DNA of 64,000 bases, from NCBI GenBank assembly GCA_020796225.1, contig CM036769.1, forward strand, positions 977,501 through 1,041,500, given 5' to 3'. A model generated the notes under the pieces. The model was not told where the DNA came from and did not search any database. It worked only from the letters and a program-made list of their open reading frames with translations. This document shows positions 33,720 to 45,600 of the stretch, one piece after another. A program made the translations under genes and the position numbers. The stretch comes from Arion vulgaris. Its lineage: Eukaryota > Mollusca > Gastropoda > Stylommatophora > Arionidae. Within the stretch, counting starts at the first letter, position 1. Every line of letters begins with the position of its first letter.

Positions 33720-34270
33720 CTTGATTGGAAATGTAAACAAACAACGAAACCCTGGCTGCTGGCTAGACAACTTTATTACAACACTACATAGCCAGAGCCA
33801 ACTATAAATTACTATAGCCTGGCTGTGACATAGCCTACTATTTTCGTACTCAGACATCATAGCCAACTCTAGATAACTATATGTATAGTTTAATAAGTTT
33901 ATAGTTGGCCCAGACCACTTTCTTCCAAACACACCATGTCAACTTTAATATCCGAAATTAAGTAATTCAATTTAAATGATTCTGACATGACATGCTTCCC
34001 CCACCTCCGGTTTTGTGAAATAGAAAGGAGGAGGAAAGAGGAGGAGGAGGAGACTGACAGATTTATCTTCATCGGATAAAGTAAGGTTATGTGCTCGTCT
34101 CTCGTGCCAATGTACCAGGCTCGCTCCCTCGTGGAGCCATCTAGATATTTTTTCCAAGAGATCCATGATCTCAGTGTAGGTGAGATCGGGTTTCTAGTCC
34201 TATCGCAGACGGACGATAAAACGTAGGTCCGGTATTCAATTTGAGGACATAAAAGAACCCTTGGCAATTA
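33720..34270 (-). promoter_or_regulatory. Presumed ALG6 5' UTR and promoter region
   Basis: Sequence immediately upstream of the ALG6 start codon. It has moderate CpG density and a purine-rich tract near 34030; no TATA box is evident and no transposon is recognised here. Confidence 0.35.
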
Positions 34271-34339
34271 ATACCGAGAAGAGCAGGCTGGAAAGGTTAA
34301 AAAAATTAAATTAAAATTCCCCCAAAAATATCTTCAACA

Positions 34340-34475
34340 TTACATCGGGGACCCTCGCCAGTGCTACGGAGTTCGTGCACTGCAGCTGATATCTTCCTGT
34401 GTAAGAAAAAGATCGGAGCACATATGGCAACTCACCGAAGTGCAATGATGATGTCCTATCAATCAATCAATCATC
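34340..34475 (+). mobile_element. LINE-e extreme 3' end
   Basis: CGGGGACCCTCGCCAGTGCT, AAGATCGGAGCACATATGGC, ending GATGATGTCC(TATCAATC)... ; collinear with 28.44-28.59 kb. Confidence 0.75.
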
Positions 34476-35080
34476 GTTCGCTCTCAGATGTCATCATGAA
34501 TATTTAAACACAGCTGTTGTAATGTCTGAGGTTATCTAGATCTCCATAGAGCTTGTCATTATTGTTGTGCGTTTTACTTGTTATAAGTATTTTAATTCGT
34601 TTCAAGTGACGGAGTAGAGGTATCCCCGATCAATTTCTTATGCTCTCCGTCGGCCTACGGGATACTGATCCCGGACAAGGTAGAGTACCCACCTTCCCCC
34701 TCAATCCCTCATCCTTCCGGGATCAGGGTTAAGGGAAGCTGGTGGAGATGTGGGAGCTGCTGAGTTATTGACGATTATGATGGCAGGCAGATGATCTCAA
34801 TTATAGGTACAATGGATGCGATAACCGACTAGTATATCTACTGCCTAAAGGACAGAAACGGCAAACTATCTTTTCATTATTGCCAAAGGACCAATGACTA
34901 GCAAATATATCGAAATGTAAACACTGAGTATGCAGACACTTCACACACGACTTGGAGACATTTAGAGATACTATCATAGAACAAACTTCCGACAGTATCC
35001 TAGAAGCAAGCTAGGTGATGAACAACTATTCGTTACAAATTCGTGGATCAGCCTTGTAAAAAGTATAATTTTGGTGAATA
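34476..35080. other. Unassigned intergenic DNA
   Basis: Between ALG6 and the next repeats. I see no gene, RNA or recognised element. Confidence 0.5.
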
Positions 35081-35087
35081 GATTTAG

Positions 35088-35250
35088 ACTGCGCCGTTCT
35101 GTTCATGAGTGCATTTTTTCCAGAGACCCTTAGTATTGTTGTCGGAGATCGATGATATCGGCAGGTGGCGTGCCATTTCTGGTACTGAGAGGGACCGAGG
35201 CATATGGAGTAAAACCCGATGTAATGAAGTCAATCCTTCGGCTTTATGTA
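35088..35250 (+). mobile_element. SINE-F copy 6 (head missing)
   Basis: Body and 3' end only: GTTCTGTTCATGAGTGCAT, GGCGTGCCATTTCTG, AATGAAGTCAATCCTTCGGC. Confidence 0.75.
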
Positions 35251-35331
35251 CACAAATCATACATCCACTAACAGTATGTTGCATTGCCACATATTTGAAG
35301 ACGTAACGACTTGTCAATACTTTGAAACATG

Positions 35332-35498
35332 CAGTGGCGGCTCGTGCTAAGTTTTGCTGGTGGGGCCAGACAAATTTTTTGTTGACAATCATGGTATTGG
35401 GTTAGGTTATATTGTTATTTATACAATAATAATTACTCGTTACACATTATTTTTGGTGGGGCACGGCCCCACTAGCCCTTAATGACGAGCCGCCACTG
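35332..35498. mobile_element. hAT-like MITE
   Basis: 167 bp with perfect 14-bp inverted ends CAGTGGCGGCTCGT / ACGAGCCGCCACTG and an 8-bp TSD GAAACATG (35324-35331, 35499-35506), the hAT signature. No transposase. Confidence 0.92.
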
Positions 35499-35664
35499 GA
35501 AACATGCATTGCAAAAGGTTGACCACAGGAATAACAGAGTAATCGAACGACACAACATAGGCCTACAAATCTCACTGCACAAAAGTCTATTCTAGAAATA
35601 TCTTTGTATCTTGACGATGTGAGTCAAAGAGGATTAGAGAAAGGAGACATGCATTTTTAGAAGT

Positions 35665-35880
35665 TCAAATCATCATCAGGTGCCGGCTGGTGTAGACGAT
35701 CATGGATCTTGACAAATCTCTGTCCCTGACATTTGCTATCATCTTAGATGTTGACACACTTCCATGCCATGAAGTCAGGCTGTCTAAAATTTTCTCTCTC
35801 TGTCTCCCTTCGAGTTTACCATTTGTCACAATGTGTTCTAAACCTGCCCTACTCATGAGATGTCTAAAAAATAATGAAGA
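35665..35880 (-). mobile_element. LINE-c relic
   Basis: Minus frame [56 protein letters not shown]. It abuts a plus-strand LINE-h relic. Confidence 0.85.
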
Positions 35881-36470
35881 AGTTGAGATAAAGAAATGTA
35901 GACTTGAAATGGATTTAGCTGCCAAATCAAATGTAAACAGAATTTGGAAAAGTAGCATCAGTTTTTCCGTGAAAATCAACCTATTTGAATCGCTAGTACT
36001 ATCAATTCTTGTATATGCATGTGAGAGCTGGACAAGAAACAAAAATATAGAAAGAAGAACTCCGATTTTTGAATATAAATGTTATAGAAGGATGCTGCAA
36101 TTTTCTTTACAAAGAACATAAACGAACAGATGTGTTAGGAATAAAATATAAATGTTATAGAAGGATGCTGCAATTTTCTTTACAAAGAACATAAACGAAC
36201 AGATGTGTTAGGAATAAAATAATAATGTTAGCGGGAAGTACTTCTGGTAGGGGTGCACCTGTGATATGTGGTAAGTTTGCATGGTTTGGACATGTAAACA
36301 GACATGACACCTACTCTGAAATAATTCTTCATGGAACAGTTGAGGTGGCCGGAGAAAGAAAAGTATGAGCTGATAATATCAAAGACTGGTCAAGAAACGA
36401 CTTTCCCACACTCATTCACCTGGTAGATGAGAAAGATCTTAGGAGACATTAAAGTAGTGGTGATTCCCTT
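35881..36470 (+). mobile_element. LINE-h ORF2 C-terminal relic
   Basis: Plus frame LAAKSNVNRIWKSSISFSVK, LVYACESWTRNKNIERR, EYKCYRRMLQFS, then after a 73-bp tandem duplication KFAWFGHVNRHDTYSEIILH and NIKDWSRNDFPTLIHLV. Confidence 0.85.
36073..36219. repeat. 73-bp tandem duplication inside LINE-h
   Basis: TATAAATGTTATAGAAGGAT... present twice head to tail, disrupting the LINE-h frame. Confidence 0.95.
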
Positions 36471-36779
36471 GCAGCATCCGTATGACGCTGCTGGTTTATG
36501 GGCTTTATTATGAAATAGACTAGATTATTTTAGTCGTTGGGTCATCATCACTGCACATCGAACCGATTAGTCCGTAAGTGCTCTGATGATGCTCGTCCAT
36601 CATGGGTGATGATGACCATACAGATTTTCATCCAAGGGAATATAGTTGTGCTATGTTTGTCTGTGTGTGCGTAGATGACTAGTGAGCCCGATACGGGCTT
36701 GAAATGTTCTTGTACAGTGTGGGCAAGGTATACTTGCACTTGTGGGAGTTTTACTGCCTTTCTGTTTTGACATTTTTGC

Positions 36780-37595
36780 TCCATCCGTACTGTTCTACCT
36801 GCCTGCAGAGCAAAGGAACCGTGTGGCAAGTCTAACCACACCAGACACTGAAACACCAGACACTGAAACACCAGACACTGAAACACCAGACACTGAAACA
36901 CCAGACAGACACTGAAACACCAGACACTGAAACACCAGACAGACACTGAAACACCAGACACTGAAACACCAGACACTGAAACACCAGACACTGAAACACC
37001 AGACACTGAAACACCAGACAGACACTGAAACACCAGACAGACACTGAAACACCAGACACTGAAACACCAGACACTGAAACACCAGACACTGAAACACCAG
37101 ACAGACACTGAAACACCAGACACTGAAACACCAGACAGACACTGAAACACCAGACAGACACTGAAACACCAGACAGACACAAACACCAGACAGACACTGA
37201 AACACCAGACACTGAAACACCAGACAGACACTGAAACACCAGACAGACACTGAAACACCAGACAGACACAAACACCAGACAGACACTGAAACACCAGACA
37301 GACACTGAAACACCAGACAGACACTGAAACACCAGACAGACACTGAAACACCAGACAAAAGGATGGGAAGAAGAGTGAAGACCCATTAGGCCCCATCGTA
37401 GAACATATTGACGAGTGGTAGATGCTCTGTCTGTAACTAACTCACTCCCCAGCCGTGACCTTCGCTAGTTTAAGTAGTCATGCCCCAGCTATGTGTTAAA
37501 TGGCAGTCATCCTCTCTTTTGAGAATTAAATTCTATTCTTGTCTCATCGTCTACTACAACATTCCTATCCTTCGAGTTAGACCACAGTCTACTTC
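36780..37595 (+). mobile_element. Element L copy with internal minisatellite
   Basis: Flanks of the array (GGCAAGTCTAACCACACC before; GAGTGGTAGATGCTCTGTCT, CTCACTCCCCAGC, CCTCTCTTTTGAG after) align with 57330-57590, the internal part of element L. Confidence 0.7.
36838..37357. repeat. 15/19-bp minisatellite, about 30 units
   Basis: Two unit types, ACACCAGACACTGAA and ACACCAGACAGACACTGAA, interspersed irregularly. Long minus-strand frames rich in SVSVWCFS are repeat artefacts. Confidence 0.98.
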
Positions 37596-38044
37596 AGAAA
37601 AAAATAATGCTCAATCTGTAGGAAACCAGCCAAGAAGCGCACGATGTAAAGTGTCGGCCTTCGCCAATGTTTGGATTTGGACAGCCTGTCAAATCTTTAC
37701 ATATTCGGCCTTACTTTTCTGACCACGTAGAGTTTATTCCGGAGTAGGAACAATCTCAGCCTTTTCGAGGCATGTGTCGGCACTTGGCAATTTGCAGTTA
37801 CTACTCTGCATTTTCCCTGGCCCGGGAAACATTGGACTGGGGATACGCACAAATAATGTAGAGGGTCGTTTCACTAGGCGCTAGCGGCGCAACTGAAGTT
37901 TTACACTTGCCAATATCACCCACATCAGTTCTTCCAGGGATGTTAGTTGTAAATGCAACAGTACCTTGCCCAGTTGTTCCTGGGAGGGCAGTTTCGTTAG
38001 GCACTAAAACGCAACTTTAGGATTTACGCTTGTCCAACCTTACC

Positions 38045-38770
38045 CTGTAAATGCCTTTGATACGGAATTTACCACAATCTTCCCGTGTGTCGACACGATA
38101 CGTTACAGCGTTTTCAGAGACACTTGCTGAGACCTTTGATTTGTACTGCATTCAAGCCTCTGCTGGGCTTTCCAGCTTTCCTGCTCATCTGGGTGGGCCG
38201 TTCACCATCTGGGTGGGCCGCTCACCCCTACGTTTGCCACGCCTTTCTGTCGCTCCGACATCAGCACCTTGCGTGTCTGCCCCGCCTTTGGGTTCAGAGT
38301 GGCCTTTGGTCCACAAGGAGTTAAGCAAGCTAAATTGAAGAGTGAACCATCAAATCTAGTGTGCAAGAAAACATGGTCATCAGTGAAGGCATGGCATACA
38401 ACAACTGCAAAGAAGATGCCAAAGAGAGTGGGGGCAAGAACACAGAAGTAAGTGCCATATGTTTCTCAGTTTTCTATTGTAAGTTGGTAATTTCTAAAAT
38501 AAGTGTTTGGCTGTCATATAGCTGATACCACAGGTATACAGGCCTGTTGTATAAATTGTAAAACTGGTATAGATGTTGTGCCAATTCTAAAACTGGTATA
38601 GATGTTGTATTAGTCTGTTGTATTCTGTGTACAGCAGGAAAATTATGACCTGCTTCAGTTTGGGAAGCTAAGCAGACTTTCATACAAAAAATCACTCTGA
38701 AGCGCCATACAAGAAACTCTGGCTACACCTGAACTCACAGCAGGTGAACAAAGAAATTTGAAAAGCAGAT
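38045..38770 (+). other. Possible plus-strand first exons with CpG-rich upstream DNA
   Basis: DNA at 37.9-38.33 kb is richer in G+C and CpG than the rest. A segment ends at 38447 with ACAGAA/gtaagtg, and a second has acceptor tctgtgtacag/CAGG (38633) and donor CACAGCAG/gtgaac. Joined in one frame they encode only a short peptide ending SRLSYKKSL then stop. This could be 5' UTR of a gene or chance. Confidence 0.2.
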
Positions 38771-38845
38771 GATAGGTATAATCTTTTATTTGACTTGAGT
38801 GGTGGTCTGGTTACCATTTTCATTCAAGTTTGCCTTTTATATTAC

Positions 38846-39087
38846 TTCTTCTTCGACTGCTCCACACCGATCATTTGTTAACCACTCTCTGTGATTTGAG
38901 AATAAGAGCGATTGTATGCTGTGCCAATTATGCGCCTACAAGTAGGCCAGCACATCTGATTTCTGCAATGCTTTTTATTTACTAGGGTAGCATCCCTAGG
39001 TACTACATCAGTTGCCTCTTAAGACATGCCCTGTAGATTGCAGTGTACTATTCGATTCCCTTGCAGACCCTGTACCCCACAGGCGAC
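38846..39087 (-). mobile_element. SINE-beta
   Basis: Minus-strand copy from TTCTTCTTCGACTGCTCC to CACAGGCG, with possible TSD CTTTTATA. Confidence 0.85.
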
Positions 39088-39089
39088 TT

Positions 39090-39475
39090 TTATAGTTGTT
39101 TTGGTCTCTTCACATATTGCTGCTATGTCATTCTATTACAGTGTAACATCTTATCTGGCAAGTGGTGGGTGGGGGGTCGTTGATAGCAAAGTGGATAACT
39201 GCACTAATGACAACATGCTGTGGGAATTCCATGGTTTGAGGCTACCGTGGGTCAAACATTTTCAGTGTGGATTACAGAAAACCCTGATCCTTTACTTGGG
39301 GATCTAAATTAAAGTGTCTCTGGAGTCAGAGAAAGATTCATTCGAATGGAAAGGGACACTGGTGATAAGGAAAGCAAGTTATCATGCAAAAATAAGTCAG
39401 AGACACCATATTCGGTGCCAATGACTAAGCCTAAATTCATAGCTGGAGAATGAGAAATATATTCTGCCTGTCTGC
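39090..39475. other. Unassigned sequence 3' of the unnamed gene
   Basis: No recognised repeat or convincing exon. Confidence 0.4.
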
Positions 39476-39479
39476 TGCT

Positions 39480-39690
39480 TTATTGACTGGGATGTGGTAG
39501 TGTGCTGGTTGGTATCCACTGAATTGTTCTCAGTTGTGAGTTGATGATAAATGAAAATGTTCCATAACCTGTACAGACCACAGGGTGTGAAATATCTGCC
39601 ATATGTCTCCATGCAAGTATGTTGTAAGTAGGCTGGCCAGTTCCTTTCTTCATTTGTAAAACATCGGTTGCATCAATTAAATCCATGTTT
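39480..39690 (-). CDS. Unnamed gene, probable last exon G
   Basis: Acceptor ggccaaaaag/AAAC. In the phase of exon F it reads NMDLIDATDVLQMKKGTGQP, TYNILAWRHMADISHPVVCT, GYGTFSFIINSQ and stops at 39482-39480, overlapping a CAATAAA motif that could serve polyadenylation. An internal donor (GTACAG/gttatgg) could instead end the exon earlier and lead to an unseen exon. Confidence 0.55.
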
Positions 39691-42600
39691 CTTTTTGGCC
39701 GGAATTGAAAAGTGAATGTTATATAAGGTACATGAGGAACAGATAATACTGCATGAGTGTCAATAGAGAACCTTTGGAGATCTTATTAATGTGCTGCAAC
39801 AATTTGTTGTCTCTATTATATCTTATTATATCGTTAATATCTGGGAGTAAACTAAGAGCAAAAAATAATAATAAATTATGGCTGAATCTACATATTTTAC
39901 CATTGTACACACACACACACAGAATACATTCAGAAATATCATTGCAACTGATATGTTGGTTTGGACAGGTAGTATTCTACTCGTTTCATTGAAACCATCA
40001 ACTGTGTTAGTATAAACAGAAGCTATCTCACGATGGTGAAGTAAGATGAAAGAAGTTCCTCCCCACAGTGAATCTCTCGTAAGGAAACCAGTGCAACAAC
40101 TTTTAGCTGCCTGAAATATTGAGAATAAAATCAACAATTGACTATCTGTGTTGTCCTGACAGCTGTATGAGCATATACTGTTGTTTCATTACCTCAAATG
40201 TTTTTCTCATTCTTTTAGTAATATAATGGTAAGAAAGTGTAAACAAACAAACAAACAAATACTAGACAAGTTTATAAACGACTTGAAGGACGCAAGAGCC
40301 AGTGTGGTGCTGGGGCTGCAAGGAGGGAAATAATGGTACCATTGCGACCTATAAGGCATGTTGTAAAAGGCAACTGATGTAGGACCTAGGGAAGCTACCC
40401 TAGTAAATAAAAAGCACGGCAGAAATCGGATGTGCTGGCCTACTTCTAGGCACATAACTGGCACAATGCACAATCGCTCTTAGACTCAGATCACATACAA
40501 ATCACACAGAGTGGTTAACTAGTGGTTGATATGGAGCGTTCAAAGAAGAAGGGCACAACAGCTTCATACATATGTATTTATCTGTTATTGAAATTTTTTG
40601 CAACTAACTTCATTTGGTTGGTTATTGGTTACTAAACTGACGTCATTGCACTCCGGGCAAACCCATAGGTGCTCAGTCTCCCCCAACAGATATCGAAGAG
40701 TATGCATACTGATGGTTCCTGTGGCTCGCTGATTAAACACACCTCTCACTCTGCCTCTCAGGCATCCAGTTCGACTTGAACAACGGGTAATTCCAAACTG
40801 CCTAAATCGCTGATCGATTCAACATCGATTTTAGTGTCCTCATCCAACAGAAAGTCTCGAAGAGACCAAAGAATATCCCCCTTATCCATCTTCAACTCCC
40901 CAACAATCGATGCTGTTGATGCAAGCCTGTCCGCTCTCTCATTACCGTAAACACCGCATGCCCAGGACAGTATATCCACGTAAGCCGCTGGTATGAGTGG
41001 ATGTCGTCTATAGAAGTTTCTATAGAAGTTTCTAACTTCATTTGAAATTCATTAAACAGGTCTGAGTATCACTTTTATCATAAAAAAGCAGACTATGGTT
41101 CTGTTCCTTTTAGTCTTCAGCACATGGTTTCCCAGGATAGTCCAGCATCCTTTAGTTCCTAAAGAAGACTTCGTCCACAGGTCTGTTTATGATGTTCCCT
41201 TTTCCAATTTTCTTGCAAGTTCCGCTCAAGTGCTTGTCTAGTGATACAACTGGAAGAGGGGACATTTTAAATAGAGTTCATGACAGTCTTCTTGAGGAAC
41301 TGAAGTATGCTTGACTATCCTGGGTAGCCATAAAGAAAACAGAGACCAGGAAAAGTGGAGAAAAACTGTTGAGGACCTATGAACCCAAGTCATATGGATG
41401 TTCTTCAGTATTAAACACTGAGACACAAGACCTGAATATATAAGGTTGAGCTAATGATTCCTAGAATAATAGAAAAAACGCTTACCTATGTACACCTTCT
41501 ACATCATGTAGACTTGATATGTAGTGGTTGTTGGGTAAATACTGTCTGAGGTGAGCGGGGAAATCACTGGGCATATTAAACTCTTGATATGCCACATTGG
41601 CAGGATATTCTGTTAAAAGATAGCAAGCATTTATTTTAAATATCTTTTAAAAATAATACAATCCTGGCAGAAGAAGAAAATGATTAAAACCAGGCACATT
41701 CACTCGTGACAATGATAATTGGATCATCTTAAAACACGGAGTTGAAAGGTTGGTGTACAAATAGGAATGATAAAATTAGTCATCATCATCAAATAGCTTG
41801 CCCTGAGCAGAACTTTGCCACCCCAACAGTCCTCCGGAATTTCTCTCTATCATAGGCTAGATGTCCTGCCTCTGCAGTTGTCATGTTCAAACTATCAGTT
41901 ACATCCTGAATCCATCTTCTCCGTGATCTTCCTCTTCTTCTCTTTGCCGGTATGCCTCTTTCCATGATGGTCTTCTCAAGCCCTTCATGTCTTTTTATAT
42001 GTCCAAAATATCTCAATTTTCTCTTTCTTTTTGTAGCATCAGCCAGTTTTCTTTGATTTTGAGTCCTTTCTGGATAGATCTATTTGTTCTCTTCTCTGTC
42101 TAAGATATATGAAGGACTCTTCTGTAACACTTATATTCAAAAGTACATATATGTTTTTCCACTGCCTTATTATCAACTAGGCATCAAATGGCTTAATAAC
42201 AGCAGACTATTTGATCTTGACTTTGCCGATGACGTGGCCATATTGAATTCAACCACACAAGCAACCCACAAACTAACGAGCAATCTTTGCACACTTGCAG
42301 AACAGGTTGGTCTCCAGATTAATTCTGCCAAGACCAAAATTATGGACCTCACAAACTCGACCGACAACATCGTAATAAATGGCCAAACACTGGAGAAAGT
42401 TGAACATTTTACATATTTGGGTAGTAAAGTGTCAAACAACGGAGACATGATGAAAGAAATAAACTCTCGTATTGCTATAGCAGCTAGTGCCTTCACTAAA
42501 TTAACGAATATCTGGCAATCTCAAGACCTTAGTATATGCACAAAAGTTAAATTATTTAGGACATGTGTGATTCTTGTACTGACCTACGGTTGTGAAAGTT

Positions 42601-45600
42601 GAAAATCAACAAAGAAAATTGATAAGAAACTGGACAGCTTTGAGAATAAATGTCTCCGAAAATTATTAAAAGTAAAATGGACTGATTTCGTTTCTAACAA
42701 CATAGTGAGAGATAGAACACACCAACAATCCATATCAAATATTATAAGGAAACGAAGGTGGAAATATTTAGGTCATGTTCTTAGATCAGACGAAAAGAGA
42801 CTGAATCGACAAGTCCTTATGTGGTCACCAGTTGGGAAAAAAACGTGGAAGACCAAAGACCACTCTTGAAGAACCATCCAACAAGAAAGTAAACTATTGG
42901 GATGTAAAACCATACAAGATCTCCAACTGCTAGCAAAGAACCGCATCACATGGAGATCTAAAACCTCTGCCCTATGTGCCGCCTTTGACGCGAAAGGAAC
43001 AAACTAACTAAACTAACTGCCTTATTAAATGTCCATGCTTCACACCCATACGTTGCTACTGGGAATTCTAAAATTAGTAAAACAGTTAATAACCAGATCC
43101 AAACTGGGGAGTAAGAGCTGCTATAGGTTGCATCTAATGAATGAGAAATGTCTTCAACCAAGGGAACCGTACTTTCTTGAGTAGTCCAATATTGGAATCA
43201 GTGCTACCTGTTCATACTAACATGGCTCTGGTGCTAGATAAAATCTGTTGGGGTTGTAGTCTAAAAATGGTGTTCTGATTTCTCCTTGTAAGGTGATTGA
43301 TGTTGTTATTGGGGTTAGGGTTGGCCATGTGTCTGTAAACCTCTCTTATTGTGTCTCCCATGACCCATCTGTTCAGTCAAATTTCTTTATTTGTTGTCGT
43401 TAGGATTTGTTTTGCTGTATAGAGAGTTGTTGCTGTGATTGGTTGTTCTTGTGTTGACCTTTTCTTGGCTAGCCTATCTGCTTTATCATTTCCAGGTGTG
43501 TTTGAATGTCCAGGGATCAATTGTCTAGTTATTTTGATGTCATGTGATGTAACAAGTCTGTCAATATCTAGGACTAGATGGGAGAGTTCAGATTTACAAT
43601 GCCCACCATCTTCTAGAGCTTGAAGGGCAGACATTGAATCTGTAAAAATAATAATGTTTTGTGTCTTTGATGGAAAGACATCGAAAACAGTCTTCATGTG
43701 GTACAAAACTGCTTCTAGCGCATGAATTTCAGATTTTTCTGAATTCTTTTGTTTCATAAATTGGAAGCATATCTCCCCGCATACACCAAACAGCTAGTCG
43801 GTTGATCTGTCCAGGTACTGTACATATACTCTGTAACCTGTTTTGATGGTGGCTTTAAATGTAGATTCGTCAGTATAGACATAAATCCATTCTTGGGGAT
43901 AGGCATCAATGGTTCATTGAGATGCTATCATAAAGCTGACTGGGTCGGAGCATTTAGTTGTTTCATCTACTAATTTCGCCCGAGTGGTTACCGGGGCCCA
44001 AAGTTGGGATGTAAAGAATAGAACCACTGCTACCTGCCAAGCATGTCGTAAGAGGCGACTAAGGAGGTTTGGCTGAAATTGGATGCACATGTCCTAAACG
44101 TGTAGAAGTCTATGCGTTTAGAGGCCTACCAAACCAATGTGCAACGTATACACGTTCTTGGCAAAGATCAAACATATCACAAAGAGTGATTAAAATTGGT
44201 CGTAAAGAACGAACGCAAAGAAGAAGAAGATCTACTAATTTTTAAAATTAATTTCTGGTGTATTCAAGAGTGTATGTGGTGGTTAATTTATTATTACTCT
44301 CTGCAGCAGTTGTCTTGTTTCTGGAAGGTGGTATCTGTCTTTGATTTCACTGACGTGGTGGAGAATTGACTTTTGTTTAATTCTGTTTCTCTGTTGCCAC
44401 TTCTCAACAAGCAGTTTATTGGAGTGATCTTGATTCATTCTTTTGCTCCTTTCATAAGCTTCAACAGCAGCTTTGTCCCTACGTGGCCCAAGAGGTTCCA
44501 CATTTGTATGCATTTCACATGCAGCTGTTGGTGTTGACCTCATTGCTGCTGCACTAATTAGATGTAAGGCATTGTTCTGTACTCTGCCTAGGAATTCAAA
44601 GTTTGTCCTAGAACAGGTTGTTAAATGTGTACCATTGTACTCTTGTTATAAACGAATGTAACCAAGAGCCTCACATAATAATAGACGTGAGCTAAGAGCC
44701 TCACATAATAATAGTCGTGAGCTAAGAGCCTCACATAACAACAGTTATGACCCAGACTGTAGAGCACATACTTCAAGACTGCCCTGAATATTATATACTG
44801 AGACAAATTCACTAGCTTAGTGAAACAAAACTGGAAAGAAAACTGCAAAGACCTCTGTGTGAGCTACAACAGATAATGAAGTTTATATAGAGTGTTTGTA
44901 AAATCTCACTACACTTCATATGTAGGACAACTTGAAAAATGAAGTACATGACATCATCAAAAAATGTGCTAAAACAAAGTAGTGAAATTAGTTACAATAG
45001 TCAATGGTCCACTGTTGTTTTTGGTAAACTGGAAAGAACCAATGAGTTATTCATTATAACAGATGTTGAAAATATCCACCAAGGCTTCAAGACATGTCTG
45101 TACATGTTTCTTCATATTGTCAAATATCTTCTGCAACATGTCTGCTGATATTTCTTCCGTTGAAGACAATATTATGTTTTGTGTGAAAAGAATTACCCCA
45201 GCAGAGAACAATCATTGACTGCTTATTGTGTCACAAATGATTATAGAACACATTTTTTTATGACGTCGCATACTTTGTTTTTCACATTTGTTCTACATAT
45301 AAAGTGTTGTGAGAGTTTCCAAACATCCTATACAAGACACAACATTGAAAATATAGACAATATTTCAAGTGTAAGAAACAATTGAATAAGTAACAAGTAA
45401 AATGACTGGAGATGGCAATAATAAAATAAATGTTTTGTTACTCACAAAGTGAGTACATTAACAAACAGCAAATATGGTTTCAGAACTTACGTTTGTTATG
45501 GTTATTTACATATTGTCCAACATTCAATGGACAAAATGGATATGGTGTCAACCAGCTGTCATCACAAGAGGGAAGCGGCCAGCAGCTGTCTCGACCTCTA

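Noticed and set aside
36548..37396. Long minus-strand ORFs rich in SVSVWCFSVC
   Set aside because: Frames through the 15/19-bp minisatellite; all three minus frames are open.
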